Shown: piece after piece, positions 17,142 through 25,525 of the stretch
Numbering within the stretch: the stretch's first letter is position 1
Layout of the letters: every line of letters begins with the position of its first letter
DNA from: Agathobaculum hominis
Lineage (GTDB): Bacteria > Bacillota > Clostridia > Oscillospirales > Butyricicoccaceae
Reading direction: 5' to 3'
DNA length: 64,000 nucleotides
Assembly (NCBI RefSeq): GCF_014288055.1
Contig: NZ_JACOPK010000004.1
Location: forward strand, 124,001-188,000
The notes under the pieces: generated by a model
Told to the model about the DNA's origin: nothing
The model's database searches: none
Seen by the model: the letters and a program-made list of their open reading frames with translations, nothing else
Made by a program: the position numbers and the translations under genes

Positions 17142-17639
17142 ATGACCGGAAGAAATAAAGAAGAACTGAACGGCGTCACCCTTCTGGGAAATCAGAAAAA
17201 CAAGTATCCTACGGATTATGCACCGGAAATGCTCGAGAGCTTTCCGAACAAGCATCCGGAGAACGATTACTTCGTAAAGTTTAACTGCCCCGAGTTTACG
17301 AGCCTGTGCCCGATGACCGGACAGCCGGACTTTGCGACCATCTATATCTCCTATGTGCCCGGTGAGCGCATGGTGGAGAGCAAGTCACTCAAACTGTATC
17401 TGTTCAGCTTCCGCAATCACGGCGATTTCCACGAGGACTGTGTGAACATCATCATGAAAGACCTTATCCGCCTTATGGACCCGAAATACATTGAGGTCTG
17501 GGGCAAATTTACCCCGCGCGGCGGTATTTCGATTGACCCGTACTGCAACTACGGCAAGCCCGGCACACGCTGGGAGCAGGTCGCCTTTGACCGTCTCGCG
17601 CATCACGATCTTTATCCGGAGAAGGTGGACAACCGATGA
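17142..17639 (+). CDS. queF: NADPH-dependent 7-cyano-7-deazaguanine reductase QueF
   Basis: A 165-residue single-domain QueF that reduces preQ0 to preQ1. The catalytic Cys is in FTSLCPMTGQPDF, and the QueF motif ESKSLKLYLFSFRNHG-FHEDC is intact, as are the WGKFTPRGGISIDPYCNYG residues. AAAGGAG lies 11 bases upstream of the chosen ATG; another ATG three codons earlier is too close. Middle gene of the que operon; stop overlaps the queC start. Confidence 0.97.
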   Translation: MTGRNKEELNGVTLLGNQKNKYPTDYAPEMLESFPNKHPENDYFVKFNCPEFTSLCPMTGQPDFATIYISYVPGERMVESKSLKLYLFSFRNHGDFHEDCVNIIMKDLIRLMDPKYIEVWGKFTPRGGISIDPYCNYGKPGTRWEQVAFDRLAHHDLYPEKVDNR

Positions 17640-18322
17640 GCGAAAAAGCTATGGTGCTCTGCTCGGGCGGCGTAGACAGCACGACCTGTCTTGCGCTCGC
17701 CGTCGAGAAATACGGTAGAGAAAACGTCAGCGCGCTGTCCATTTATTATGGTCAGAAACATGTCAGGGAGATCGAGGCTGCGAAAAAGGTCCTCAAATAC
17801 TACGGTGTGGAGGGCGCTTCCCTCGACCTTACCCCGGTGTTCGCGTACAGCGACTGCTCGCTGCTTTCCCACTCGACCGAAGAGGTCCCCGAGGAAAGCT
17901 ATGCAGAGCAGCTGAAGAGTACGCACGGCGCACCGGTCACGACCTATGTCCCGTTCCGTAACGGACTGTTCCTTTCGGCAGCGGCGAGCGTCGCACTTTC
18001 CAAGGGATGCAGTGTCATCTACTACGGCGCACATCATGATGATGCAGCCGGAAACGCCTACCCCGATTGCAGCGAGGAATTCGTGAATGCGATGAACCGG
18101 TCGGTAGAAGAAGGCACGGGCGGCGCACTGCGCATCGAAGCGCCTTTCGTCCGCTGGAACAAGGCTCAGATCGTCAAGGAGGGCCTGCGGCTGCATGTCC
18201 CCTATGAACTGACATGGAGCTGCTACGAAGGCGGAGAGAGGCCGTGCGGCAAATGCGGCACCTGTCTCGATCGTCTGCGCGCGTTCGAAGCGAACGGCGT
18301 GAGCGACCCGGCAATGAAGTAA
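17636..18322 (+). CDS. queC: 7-cyano-7-deazaguanine synthase QueC
   Basis: A 228-residue ATP-dependent enzyme making preQ0 from 7-carboxy-7-deazaguanine. The PP-loop LCSGGVDSTTC is at residues 8-18; YYGAHHDDAAGNAYPDC is the substrate region; the zinc site is C-Y-E-G-G-E-R-P-C-G-K-C-G-T-C near the end. The four-base overlap with queF implies translational coupling. queD and queE are not in the window, so the pathway is split or partly replaced by import through QueT. Confidence 0.97.
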   Translation: MSEKAMVLCSGGVDSTTCLALAVEKYGRENVSALSIYYGQKHVREIEAAKKVLKYYGVEGASLDLTPVFAYSDCSLLSHSTEEVPEESYAEQLKSTHGAPVTTYVPFRNGLFLSAAASVALSKGCSVIYYGAHHDDAAGNAYPDCSEEFVNAMNRSVEEGTGGALRIEAPFVRWNKAQIVKEGLRLHVPYELTWSCYEGGERPCGKCGTCLDRLRAFEANGVSDPAMK

Positions 18323-18325
18323 TAA

Positions 18326-18368
18326 AAAAGACTGCTGTTTTCTCTCGAGAACGGCAGTCTTTTATTTT
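18326..18368 (+). terminator. Terminator of the que operon
   Basis: Stem AAGACTGC/GGCAGTCTT with a run of Ts, right after the queC stop. Confidence 0.85.
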
Positions 18369-18416
18369 GACACCTCCCCTGCTCTATGCATAGAATGACG
18401 CAGAGGAGGTTTTTCT

Positions 18417-19292
18417 ATGGGTAAGAGCTTGACTCTGGCGGTCATCGGCGGCGATGAGCGTCAGGTTTTTCTGGCGAGCCTTGCACTGGCAGACGGTCAT
18501 GCCGTGCGCACGTTTGCGCTTGACCGGGCGAACATAGAGGGCGCGGCGATCTGTTCTGATGCTGCGTCATGCACAGAGGGCGCAGATGCAGTGCTGCTGC
18601 CCGTCCCCGTCATGCAGGGCGATGGCTTGCTGCGCGCACCGCTTGCGCGGACGGAGACTGATGTGATGCAGGTGCTTGATGCGATACCGGCAGGCGTGCC
18701 GGCGTTCGGCGGTGCGGTTCCCTTCCGGCTGCATGCCCGGGCGGTGCAGTGCGGTGTACGGCTGATCGACTATCTCTCGCGAGAGGAGCTAGCGATACGC
18801 AACGCCGTGCCTACCTGTGAGGGAGCGCTGCAGCTCGCTATGGAGCAGACTGACTGCACGATACAGGGTGCACATGTGCTCGTCATTGGTGCAGGACGGA
18901 TCGGATTTCTGCTTGCTGTCAGACTGCATGCACTGGGAGCACAGGTGACTGTCGCGGCCCGGTCACTGAGAGACCGTGCTCGTATCGAGTCCGCAGGCCT
19001 TGCGGCGGTGGATACGGCACAGCTTGCACAGGAGGTGCACGGCAGGGAGATCATCTTCAATACTGTGCCTGCACCGCTTTTGACGGGCGAGATACTGCGC
19101 GCACTGACGCCATCCTGCATTGTGATCGACCTTGCGTCCATGCCGGGAGGTGTTGCGCCGGATGCGGTTCCCCCAACGGGCTGCCGGGTAATACACGCCT
19201 TGTCTCTGCCTGGAAAGGTTGCGCCGCGCACGGCTGCTGCCGCGATTTATGCTACGGTGACCGCTATACTGCGAGAGGAGGGCGTGCTGTGA
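18417..19292 (+). CDS. spoVFA: Dipicolinate synthase subunit A
   Basis: A 291-residue DpaA/SpoVFA. It starts with a Rossmann-like TLAVIGGDERQVFLASLAL and later GAHVLVIGAGRIGFLLAVRLHALGAQVTVAARS, the NAD(P)-binding fold. Together with subunit B it oxidises dihydrodipicolinate to dipicolinic acid in the mother cell during late sporulation. The start is preceded by GAGGAGG. About 30 bp upstream is CATAGAAT inside a TCTATGCATAGA palindrome; it loosely resembles a sigma-K -10 element, as expected for this gene, but this is weak evidence. Its end overlaps spoVFB by 4 bp. Confidence 0.94.
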   Translation: MGKSLTLAVIGGDERQVFLASLALADGHAVRTFALDRANIEGAAICSDAASCTEGADAVLLPVPVMQGDGLLRAPLARTETDVMQVLDAIPAGVPAFGGAVPFRLHARAVQCGVRLIDYLSREELAIRNAVPTCEGALQLAMEQTDCTIQGAHVLVIGAGRIGFLLAVRLHALGAQVTVAARSLRDRARIESAGLAAVDTAQLAQEVHGREIIFNTVPAPLLTGEILRALTPSCIVIDLASMPGGVAPDAVPPTGCRVIHALSLPGKVAPRTAAAAIYATVTAILREEGVL

Positions 19293-19858
19293 AAATCGGT
19301 TTTGTTATGACAGGTTCGTTCTGTACGTTCGTCAAGGCACTTCGAGCAATGGAAAATCTTGTATCGCTCGGTCACAGCGTTACACCAATCCTGAGCGAGC
19401 ATGCAGGCGGTATGGATACACGGTTCGGCACGGCAGATGATTTGCGTGAACGTCTGCGGAATATCACTGGCAGCGAGATCATCGACAGTATTGCGGGAGC
19501 GGAGCCGATCGGGCCAAAGCGAATGTTCGATGTGCTGATCGTTGTGCCCTGCACGGGCAACACGCTTGCAAAGCTCTCGCACGGTATTACAGATACGACC
19601 GCTGCAATGGCGGTTAAGAGCCATTTGCGAAGCGAGAGACCGGTTGTCCTCGCACTTTCAACCAATGATGCGCTTGCAGCCTCCGCAGAGAATATCGGAA
19701 GACTGCTGAATCGCAGACACTATTATTTCGTGCCGTTCGGACAGGACGATCCGGAGGGCAAACCGCGGTCGCTGGCAAGTGAACTTTCGCTCCTGCCGGA
19801 GACCATGGAAGCAGCACTTGAAGGGCGGCAGCTGCAGCCGATATTGATTTCTTTCTGA
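19289..19858 (+). CDS. spoVFB: Dipicolinate synthase subunit B (flavoprotein)
   Basis: A 189-residue flavoprotein-family protein (SpoVFB/DpaB) with KIGFVMTGSFCTFVKAL at the start, PCTGNTLAKLSHGITDTTAAMAVKSHLR in the middle and YYFVPFGQDDPEGKP near the end, all typical of subunit B. Presence of both subunits shows a SpoVF-type route to dipicolinate rather than the EtfA-dependent one of some clostridia, and marks the host as a spore former. Confidence 0.95.
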   Translation: MKIGFVMTGSFCTFVKALRAMENLVSLGHSVTPILSEHAGGMDTRFGTADDLRERLRNITGSEIIDSIAGAEPIGPKRMFDVLIVVPCTGNTLAKLSHGITDTTAAMAVKSHLRSERPVVLALSTNDALAASAENIGRLLNRRHYYFVPFGQDDPEGKPRSLASELSLLPETMEAALEGRQLQPILISF

Positions 19859-19870
19859 TGCAGAAGAACA

Positions 19871-19905
19871 AGGGCAGGGACACGATACGGTGTCCCTGCC
19901 CTTTT
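19871..19905 (+). terminator. Strong hairpin terminator between convergent genes
   Basis: A 14-bp perfect stem (AGGGCAGGGACACG/CGTGTCCCTGCCCT type) followed by TTTT, placed between spoVFB (+) and the lipid kinase (-). Confidence 0.85.
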
Positions 19906-19925
19906 ACGGCTGTCGGTATTGCGGA

Positions 19926-20840
19926 TCAGCTGTTTCCGTCCGCATTCTCCCCGCCAGTCACGAAGCGGATGGCTCTTGCATAGTTTTTGATCTCGGCATG
20001 CGTCTCTGAACCGCCGAATTCACCGTCAAGCGTCCAGGAGATTTCCTCATCTGAGTCAAATGTGATATGCGAGGTGCGGAAGTAGAGAAAACGAGTCGAT
20101 TCGGTGTTATGCGTCAGCAGGTCATTGATCAGCCATTGAAGCTCCATCGGATTATCGACCGGATAGACGAGCAGAACCTCATACAGACCGTCATCGAGTG
20201 CGATAGAGTCCGGACTCAGTGCCTTGAAACCGCCTACAGAGACCGAATTTGTTACCATGCCGTAAATGAAGTGATCTTCGGTCTGCATTTCCGGACTGTT
20301 GACGCGGATGCGATATTCCTTGATGTTCGCAAGCGACATAACGCCCTGCATGATGTAGGCAGCACGGCCGAAGATGTTTTTAGTCTGCTGCGGCGTGGCG
20401 TAGCTGACCTCGGTGAATACGCCGAAGGCAGCGATATAGTTAAAATAGCGGCTGTTAAAGCGGCCGATGTCGAGTGCCTGCAAGCGGTCCTTTGCAGCGA
20501 TAGCAGCCGCCTCGGCCGGGACCTTGGGAATACCGAGACTGGTAGCAAAATCGTTGGTCGTGCCGGCAGGGATGTAGCCGAGAGGCGGCTGTACCTTGCT
20601 CTGCATCAGTCCGGTGACGACCTCGTTGAGTGTGCCGTCGCCGCCGGCACAGACGATACGGTCAAATTCCCCGGCTCTTGCCTGCGCAACGCGGGTCGCA
20701 TCCTCGGGACCTTCGGTTACGTGCAGGGTTACATCAAACCCTGCCTCTTGAAAGGTGAGGATGCAGTCAATGAGCTTGCCGCGCATCGCACCGCGCCCGG
20801 CATGGGGATTAACGATCCAGAGCATTTTTTTCATGTGCAT
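19926..20840 (-). CDS. Diacylglycerol/lipid kinase (DagK/YegS family)
   Basis: A 304-residue protein with the lipid-kinase catalytic domain: WIVNPHAGRGAMRGKL at the N-terminus, the nucleotide motif VCAGGDGTLNEVVTGLM, and PLGYIPAGTTNDFATSLGIP. It most likely phosphorylates diacylglycerol to phosphatidic acid, recycling lipid from polymer synthesis. Two in-frame ATGs lie 4 and 10 bases after AAAGGAG, so the start may be two codons later than given. It follows htpG by 24 bp and may be co-transcribed. Confidence 0.9.
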   Translation of the reverse strand: MHMKKMLWIVNPHAGRGAMRGKLIDCILTFQEAGFDVTLHVTEGPEDATRVAQARAGEFDRIVCAGGDGTLNEVVTGLMQSKVQPPLGYIPAGTTNDFATSLGIPKVPAEAAAIAAKDRLQALDIGRFNSRYFNYIAAFGVFTEVSYATPQQTKNIFGRAAYIMQGVMSLANIKEYRIRVNSPEMQTEDHFIYGMVTNSVSVGGFKALSPDSIALDDGLYEVLLVYPVDNPMELQWLINDLLTHNTESTRFLYFRTSHITFDSDEEISWTLDGEFGGSETHAEIKNYARAIRFVTGGENADGNS

Positions 20841-20864
20841 CCGTCTCCTTTCATGAGTATGCGT

Positions 20865-22778
20865 TTAGCGGGCAAGAAGAGCGCAGATCTTGTTGGCGTA
20901 GCCGGCCGGGTCATCCACCGGCAGACCCTCGATCAGCAGCGACTGCGTGTACAGAATGTCCGCATAGTCGGCAAGGGCATCCGAACCTTCGGCCTGGAGA
21001 GCGCACAGCTTCTTGAAGATCGGGTGATCTGCGTTCAGTTCGAGTACGCGATCAGCGCGGACAGTCTCACCGCCGTTGACGGCAGCCTGCTGGTTGAGCA
21101 CCTTCTCCATTTCAAGCGTTACCGGGCCTTCGGCGCGCAGACAGCACGGATGGTTTTTGAGGCGGCCGGTCAGCTCGACCTTCTTCACCTTGCCCTCAAG
21201 CGCCTTGCTGAGCGCGTCGAGCAGCTCCTTGTTGTCCTCAGACTGCTTCTTGATCTCTTCCCTTTCCTCTTCGCTTTCCAGACCAAGGTCTGCGTCCAGA
21301 ATCGACTTGAATTCCTTGTCGTCGTATTTCGCAATCATTTTGGTGCAGAACTCGTCGATGCTGTCATCCATGCAGAGGACTTCGTAGCCCTTGTCGGACA
21401 GAGTCTCCATGACAGGCAGCATCTTGATCTTATCAACAGTTTCACCGCAGGCGTAGTAAATATACTTCTGGCCTTCCTTCATACGGGAAACGTAGTCCTT
21501 GAGCGAAACGAGCTTGTTCTCGGTCGAGGAATGATACATCAGCAGATCCTGAAGCAGCTCCTTATGTGCGCCGTACTGGACGTATGCGCCATACTTAATC
21601 TGGCGGCCGAAGGATGCCCAGAACTTGTCGTAATCCTCCGGCTTATCCTTCTGCATCTTGAGCAACTCGTTCTTGATCTTCTTTTCCAGACTCTGTGCGA
21701 TAGCCTTGAGGTGGCGGTCGTGCTGGAGCATTTCGCGGGAGATGTTGAGCGACAGGTCTGCGGTGTCTACCATGCCGCGGACAAAGCTGAAGTGGTCAGG
21801 CAGCAGATCGGCACACTTGTCCATGATGAGCACGCCGTTGGAGTAGAGCTGAAGCCCCTTTTCATAATCCTTGGTATAATAATCCATCGGAGCGTGCGAC
21901 GGGATAAACAGCATCGCGGTATAGGTCACTGCGCCCTCAACGCTCGTATGGATGTGACAGAGCGGCGGCTGATAGTCGAAAAACTTCTGCGTATAGAAAT
22001 TGTTGTAGTCCTCGTCCTTCAGCTCCTTTCTGGATTTCTTCCAGATCGGAACCATGGAGTTCAGGGTTGTGTTTTCGGTATACTCCTCCCACTCGGGCTT
22101 GTAGTCATCCCCTGCATCTGCCGGCTTCTCCTTCATGCGAGAACGGGTCATGTCCATCTTGATCGGATAGCGGATGTAGTCGGAGTATTTCTTGACCAGA
22201 CCCTGTACGCGGTAAGGTTCAAGAAATTCATCGTAGTTTTCGGATTCGGTGTTGTCCTTGATGGTGAGGACGATCTTCGTGCCGTTCTCTGCCTTTTCAC
22301 AGGGCGTCACGGTGTAGCCGTCCGCGCCGTCCGACTCCCAGCGGTTTGCGCCATCGCTGCCGACCGCACGGGAAACGACCTCAACATGCTTTGCGACCAT
22401 GAAGGCGGCGTAAAAACCGACGCCGAACTGGCCGATGATGTCGATGTCGTCCTGCTTCTCGTTCTCAGCCTTGAAGGCAAGCGAGCCAGAGCGTGCGATG
22501 GTGCCGAGGTTGCTCTCGAGCTCCTCAGCGGTCATGCCGCAGCCATGATCCTCGATGATGAAGCGGCGGTTTGCCTTGTCGAGGGTCAGCTCGATGGGGA
22601 GCGCATCGCGCGTGATACCCGTTTTGCCTTCCTTCATCGCGTTATAGTAGAGTTTATCGGTGGCATCCGATGCATTCGAGATCAGCTCACGCAGGAAAAT
22701 CTCCTTGTGCGTATAAATCGAGTTGATCATCAGGTCAAGCAGACGCTTGGACTCTGCTTTGAACTGTTTCTGTGCCAT
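20865..22778 (-). CDS. htpG: Molecular chaperone HtpG (Hsp90)
   Basis: A 637-residue Hsp90. The GHKL ATPase domain is clear: IFLRELISNASDATDKLYY (Asn/Asp of motif I), EDHGCGMTAEELESNLGTIARSG, and GQFGVGFYAAFMVA. Middle and C-terminal domains follow (VRGMVDTADLSLNISREMLQHD is diagnostic). The ATG chosen follows AGAGGTG; four extra codons are possible. A CIRCE operator lies 45 bp upstream, so HrcA repression during non-stress growth is expected, which is not universal for htpG. Confidence 0.97.
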   Translation of the reverse strand: MAQKQFKAESKRLLDLMINSIYTHKEIFLRELISNASDATDKLYYNAMKEGKTGITRDALPIELTLDKANRRFIIEDHGCGMTAEELESNLGTIARSGSLAFKAENEKQDDIDIIGQFGVGFYAAFMVAKHVEVVSRAVGSDGANRWESDGADGYTVTPCEKAENGTKIVLTIKDNTESENYDEFLEPYRVQGLVKKYSDYIRYPIKMDMTRSRMKEKPADAGDDYKPEWEEYTENTTLNSMVPIWKKSRKELKDEDYNNFYTQKFFDYQPPLCHIHTSVEGAVTYTAMLFIPSHAPMDYYTKDYEKGLQLYSNGVLIMDKCADLLPDHFSFVRGMVDTADLSLNISREMLQHDRHLKAIAQSLEKKIKNELLKMQKDKPEDYDKFWASFGRQIKYGAYVQYGAHKELLQDLLMYHSSTENKLVSLKDYVSRMKEGQKYIYYACGETVDKIKMLPVMETLSDKGYEVLCMDDSIDEFCTKMIAKYDDKEFKSILDADLGLESEEEREEIKKQSEDNKELLDALSKALEGKVKKVELTGRLKNHPCCLRAEGPVTLEMEKVLNQQAAVNGGETVRADRVLELNADHPIFKKLCALQAEGSDALADYADILYTQSLLIEGLPVDDPAGYANKICALLAR

Positions 22779-22821
22779 AGTTACATACACCTCTGTGTTT
22801 TGATTTATCTGTTCAATACGA

Positions 22822-22848
22822 TTAGCACTCTATATCTTCGAGTGCCAA
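22822..22848. promoter_or_regulatory. CIRCE element (HrcA operator) of htpG
   Basis: TTAGCACTC, nine bases, GAGTGCCAA: eight of nine arm positions are complementary, matching the CIRCE consensus TTAGCACTC-N9-GAGTGCTAA with one change. Confidence 0.93.
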
Positions 22849-22929
22849 CAATGATATGATAGTACGCTTTTTACAAAAAATCAAGAGGGCAGCACAGAAA
22901 ATTCACGTTTTGTTAACAGTGTGCAAAAT

Positions 22930-22962
22930 AAAAAAGAACCGCTCCGTGAAGAGCGGTTCTGA
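22930..22962 (-). terminator. Terminator of the copper-amine-oxidase-N protein gene
   Basis: AGAACCGCTC/GAGCGGTTCT stem followed on the minus strand by a T-rich run; 30 bp beyond the stop codon. Confidence 0.85.
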
Positions 22963-22992
22963 GACTATGGACTTTTCTCAGCTGAGCAGTAT

Positions 22993-24024
22993 TTATTCTG
23001 CGACAGCCGTCAGCATCAGGCTGCCGAGAGTCAGGGAGCCGTTGCTGAACGAAATGGTCTCGCCGGCAAGCTGGAACAGCTCTGCCGGAACCCAGCTTGT
23101 GCCGTTGATCTCGTAGGAGGCAGCGCCGAGAGATACGCCGCCGGTGCGATCGTTGCCTGCGTGGTAGCGGTCTGCACCTAGCTGGACGTTGATCGGGGTC
23201 TCACCCTTTTTGAGGATAACGGTCTGGGTCTTGCCGTCCCAGGATACCTTGTAGCCGAGGTTCTCTGCGACCTTGCGGACCGGAATCATCGCTACGCCGT
23301 CTGCAACGCAGCCTTCGGTCAGCTGCGAGCCATCCTTAGAGAAAACGAGGAAACGGCTGTCCTCCTGGCCCGGGATGACAACGCGGTCGGCAGCGGCCTG
23401 TGCCGGGTAAGAAGTAGCAGCGACGTCGAACCATGCAAGGAAACGGGTGCCGACATGGATATCATCGACGGTTACAATGTTGCGGGTCATGAACGGCTGA
23501 ACGCTCGCGTCCTTCGCGATGGTAAGGTGCAGCGCGCCGCTCTGGCAGGTAACGGTGACAGAGCCGTCGTCGTTCTTCTGAACAGCCTCAGCAGTGAGCA
23601 GAGATGCCGGAGCGTGCTTGTCGGTGAGATTGGTCAGAACAGCATATGCGGTGGTCTGTGCCGGAAGAGACATGGTGACAGCTTCGTCGTGGTATACGTA
23701 AACGCTTTCACCTGCCTTGAGGGCAGACAGATCAGCCGCAGCAGCGGTCTGGGTGTCCATGACGATCGCATTTTCGGTGTGCAGTACGAGCTCGTCGCCG
23801 TCTGCGGTCTTAACAGTCAGATCGCCGTTCTCATAGCTGACAACGGTCGCCAGCTCGGTCATCGGTGCAACGGACAGAGACGGGAGCGTATCGGCAGCGG
23901 CCTGCGTCAGCGTCGAGCTGCCCGTTCCGTTCAGATGAGAGACATCGACTGCGCCAGCAGCCGGAAGTGCGCTCATCATCATCATTGCAGCGGCCAGTAC
24001 GCCGCCCATCGTTCTCTTCATCAT
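22993..24024 (-). CDS. Secreted protein with copper amine oxidase-like N-terminal (stalk-like) domain
   Basis: A 343-residue exported protein. Residues 1-25 form a signal peptide (Lys/Arg, long Ala/Met-rich core, AGA-V cleavage). The central part is beta-rich and resembles nothing I can name. Near residues 245-275, VAMIPVRKVAENLGYKVSWDGKTQTVIL is the classic repeat of the Cu_amine_oxidN1 domain, a common wall-associated module in clostridia without oxidase activity. AGGAGG lies ten bases before the ATG. It follows an SLH gene by 150 bp and has its own terminator, so it is probably a single unit. Confidence 0.8.
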   Translation of the reverse strand: MMKRTMGGVLAAAMMMMSALPAAGAVDVSHLNGTGSSTLTQAAADTLPSLSVAPMTELATVVSYENGDLTVKTADGDELVLHTENAIVMDTQTAAAADLSALKAGESVYVYHDEAVTMSLPAQTTAYAVLTNLTDKHAPASLLTAEAVQKNDDGSVTVTCQSGALHLTIAKDASVQPFMTRNIVTVDDIHVGTRFLAWFDVAATSYPAQAAADRVVIPGQEDSRFLVFSKDGSQLTEGCVADGVAMIPVRKVAENLGYKVSWDGKTQTVILKKGETPINVQLGADRYHAGNDRTGGVSLGAASYEINGTSWVPAELFQLAGETISFSNGSLTLGSLMLTAVAE

Positions 24025-24174
24025 AGTGTTTTATCCTCCTGTGTTATGTTCTTGTCCTGTTAGACGGAGAACCGCACAGAAGGTTCCCTGTTTTTCGAAA
24101 AAACTCAAATTATTTTTTTGACGGTACAGCGCGATTAAAGCTTGTGCGGCTTACGGGAATTGTACGGCATGGCC

Positions 24175-25374
24175 TTAGCCTGCGAAAGCTGCCGAGACGG
24201 AAACGGTGTACTCCCCTGCTGTGCAGTCGAGAGAAACCGTCTGAGAGACGATTTTTCCAAAGGAGACCGTCTGTTCAGTTTGAATGTTCGATACCTGCAT
24301 GCTGCCGCCGTTCGGCATGGCAAATGCAGCGGTGTCCGTAAGACTGTCATAGAGCGGCGAGGTAAGCTTGATCGCCCAGCGGTCGTTCGAGCGCGAAAGT
24401 GACGAAACATACGCGAGCGGCACGCGGCCGAAGGCGGTCAAACGCTGCATCTGGTCGCGTGCTGAGCACGCTTCGCTGTCGCTCTTGGAACCGAAACTGG
24501 TGCTCAGCAGGCCGTTTTCAAGCGAAACTGCCGTCAGCAGTGTCTTGTCAGCGACGTTTGCGGCCGAAAGGGTCAGCGTACCGCTCGTCAGCAGACTCTG
24601 GTTGTCTGTATCTGCAGTGGTCGTATCCTCTGCCCGTAGGGTCAGCACGGTCTCGCCGTTCCTTTTGACGGCGGTCGGCTGAACGACGGTTTTATAGGTA
24701 AGCGCTGCGGCGGTTTTCGCGGTCATGGCGCGGTAGCTCTCGTAATTGGCAAACAGGCGCTTGAGCGGCGCAGCAGCGGCCGCGTCAACAGCGCCCTGCT
24801 CAGTGAGACGGTCGAGCAGTGTTCTCTCTTCCCCCTTCGGGGAAACTGCAAGTGCGGTGTAGGATGCTGCCGCGGCGTCATCACGGTTAAACAGCTCGGT
24901 GTCGACAGCGGCGAGATCATACACGCCAAGCTGCGCGGCGGTCTCGGCAGCATCGGAATAGCTGAAATCCCCGGCGGTATCCGAATAGCCGAGTGAGCGC
25001 AGCAGAAATGCCGCATACATCCGGGCATCACACATGTTCTCCGGCGACCACGAAGTCGCAGAGGTGCCCTGCGTCAGACCGTTATCATACAGATACTGGA
25101 TATACGGCTGCTCCCACGCGGCAAGGTCGGTAAACGGCGCGGTATAGGTGAGCTCTCTGGCGGCGTCCTCCTGTCCGAGCAGGCGGACGAGCATGACAGC
25201 GGCCTCTGCACGGGTAGGCGCACGGTCGAGCGCGTAGCCGCTTCCTGTTCCTTCGAACAGGCCGAGCGAATGCAGCGTGTCTGCACACGGCGTGAAGTCG
25301 GCGGCGAGAGAGGCGCAGGTTAGCGCGCCGGTGAGAGCTGCACCGCAGAAAAGACTGCGTAATACTTTATTCAA
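24175..25374 (-). CDS. S-layer homology (SLH) domain exported protein
   Basis: About 399 residues. A short signal peptide (LRSLFCGAALTGALTCASLAA) is followed by SLH-type repeats at roughly residues 30-150 (ALDRAPTRAEAAVMLVRLLGQ, PFTDLAAWEQPYIQYLYDNGLTQG). The C-terminal 200 residues are a beta-rich, Thr/Ser-rich domain of unknown role. The TTG eight bases after CAGGAGGG fits as start; the ATG seven codons upstream overlaps that ribosome binding site. It is a paralogue of the genes at 26,510 and 30,414, sharing the SLH region but not the C-terminal domain. Confidence 0.8.
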   Translation of the reverse strand: MNKVLRSLFCGAALTGALTCASLAADFTPCADTLHSLGLFEGTGSGYALDRAPTRAEAAVMLVRLLGQEDAARELTYTAPFTDLAAWEQPYIQYLYDNGLTQGTSATSWSPENMCDARMYAAFLLRSLGYSDTAGDFSYSDAAETAAQLGVYDLAAVDTELFNRDDAAAASYTALAVSPKGEERTLLDRLTEQGAVDAAAAAPLKRLFANYESYRAMTAKTAAALTYKTVVQPTAVKRNGETVLTLRAEDTTTADTDNQSLLTSGTLTLSAANVADKTLLTAVSLENGLLSTSFGSKSDSEACSARDQMQRLTAFGRVPLAYVSSLSRSNDRWAIKLTSPLYDSLTDTAAFAMPNGGSMQVSNIQTEQTVSFGKIVSQTVSLDCTAGEYTVSVSAAFAG

Positions 25375-25525
25375 AGGTGTTCCCTCCTGAGTCATAGAGA
25401 ATATATAGGCGATACCGCATGATTGAACAAGGGTGATTTGCACGGTACCGCTATAATACTATATCACATTCTGATGTATTTTCCAACCGGTAATCGGGCA
25501 GAATACGCGAAAAGGAGTGACTTTC

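Noticed and set aside
20067..22859. A 930-codon open frame antisense to htpG and the lipid kinase, and other long antisense frames (for example 1,203-2,936, 9,829-11,148, 43,028-45,118, 47,392-49,314)
   Set aside because: They mirror real genes in high-GC DNA, lack family motifs and ribosome binding sites, and their sense-strand partners are clearly coding.
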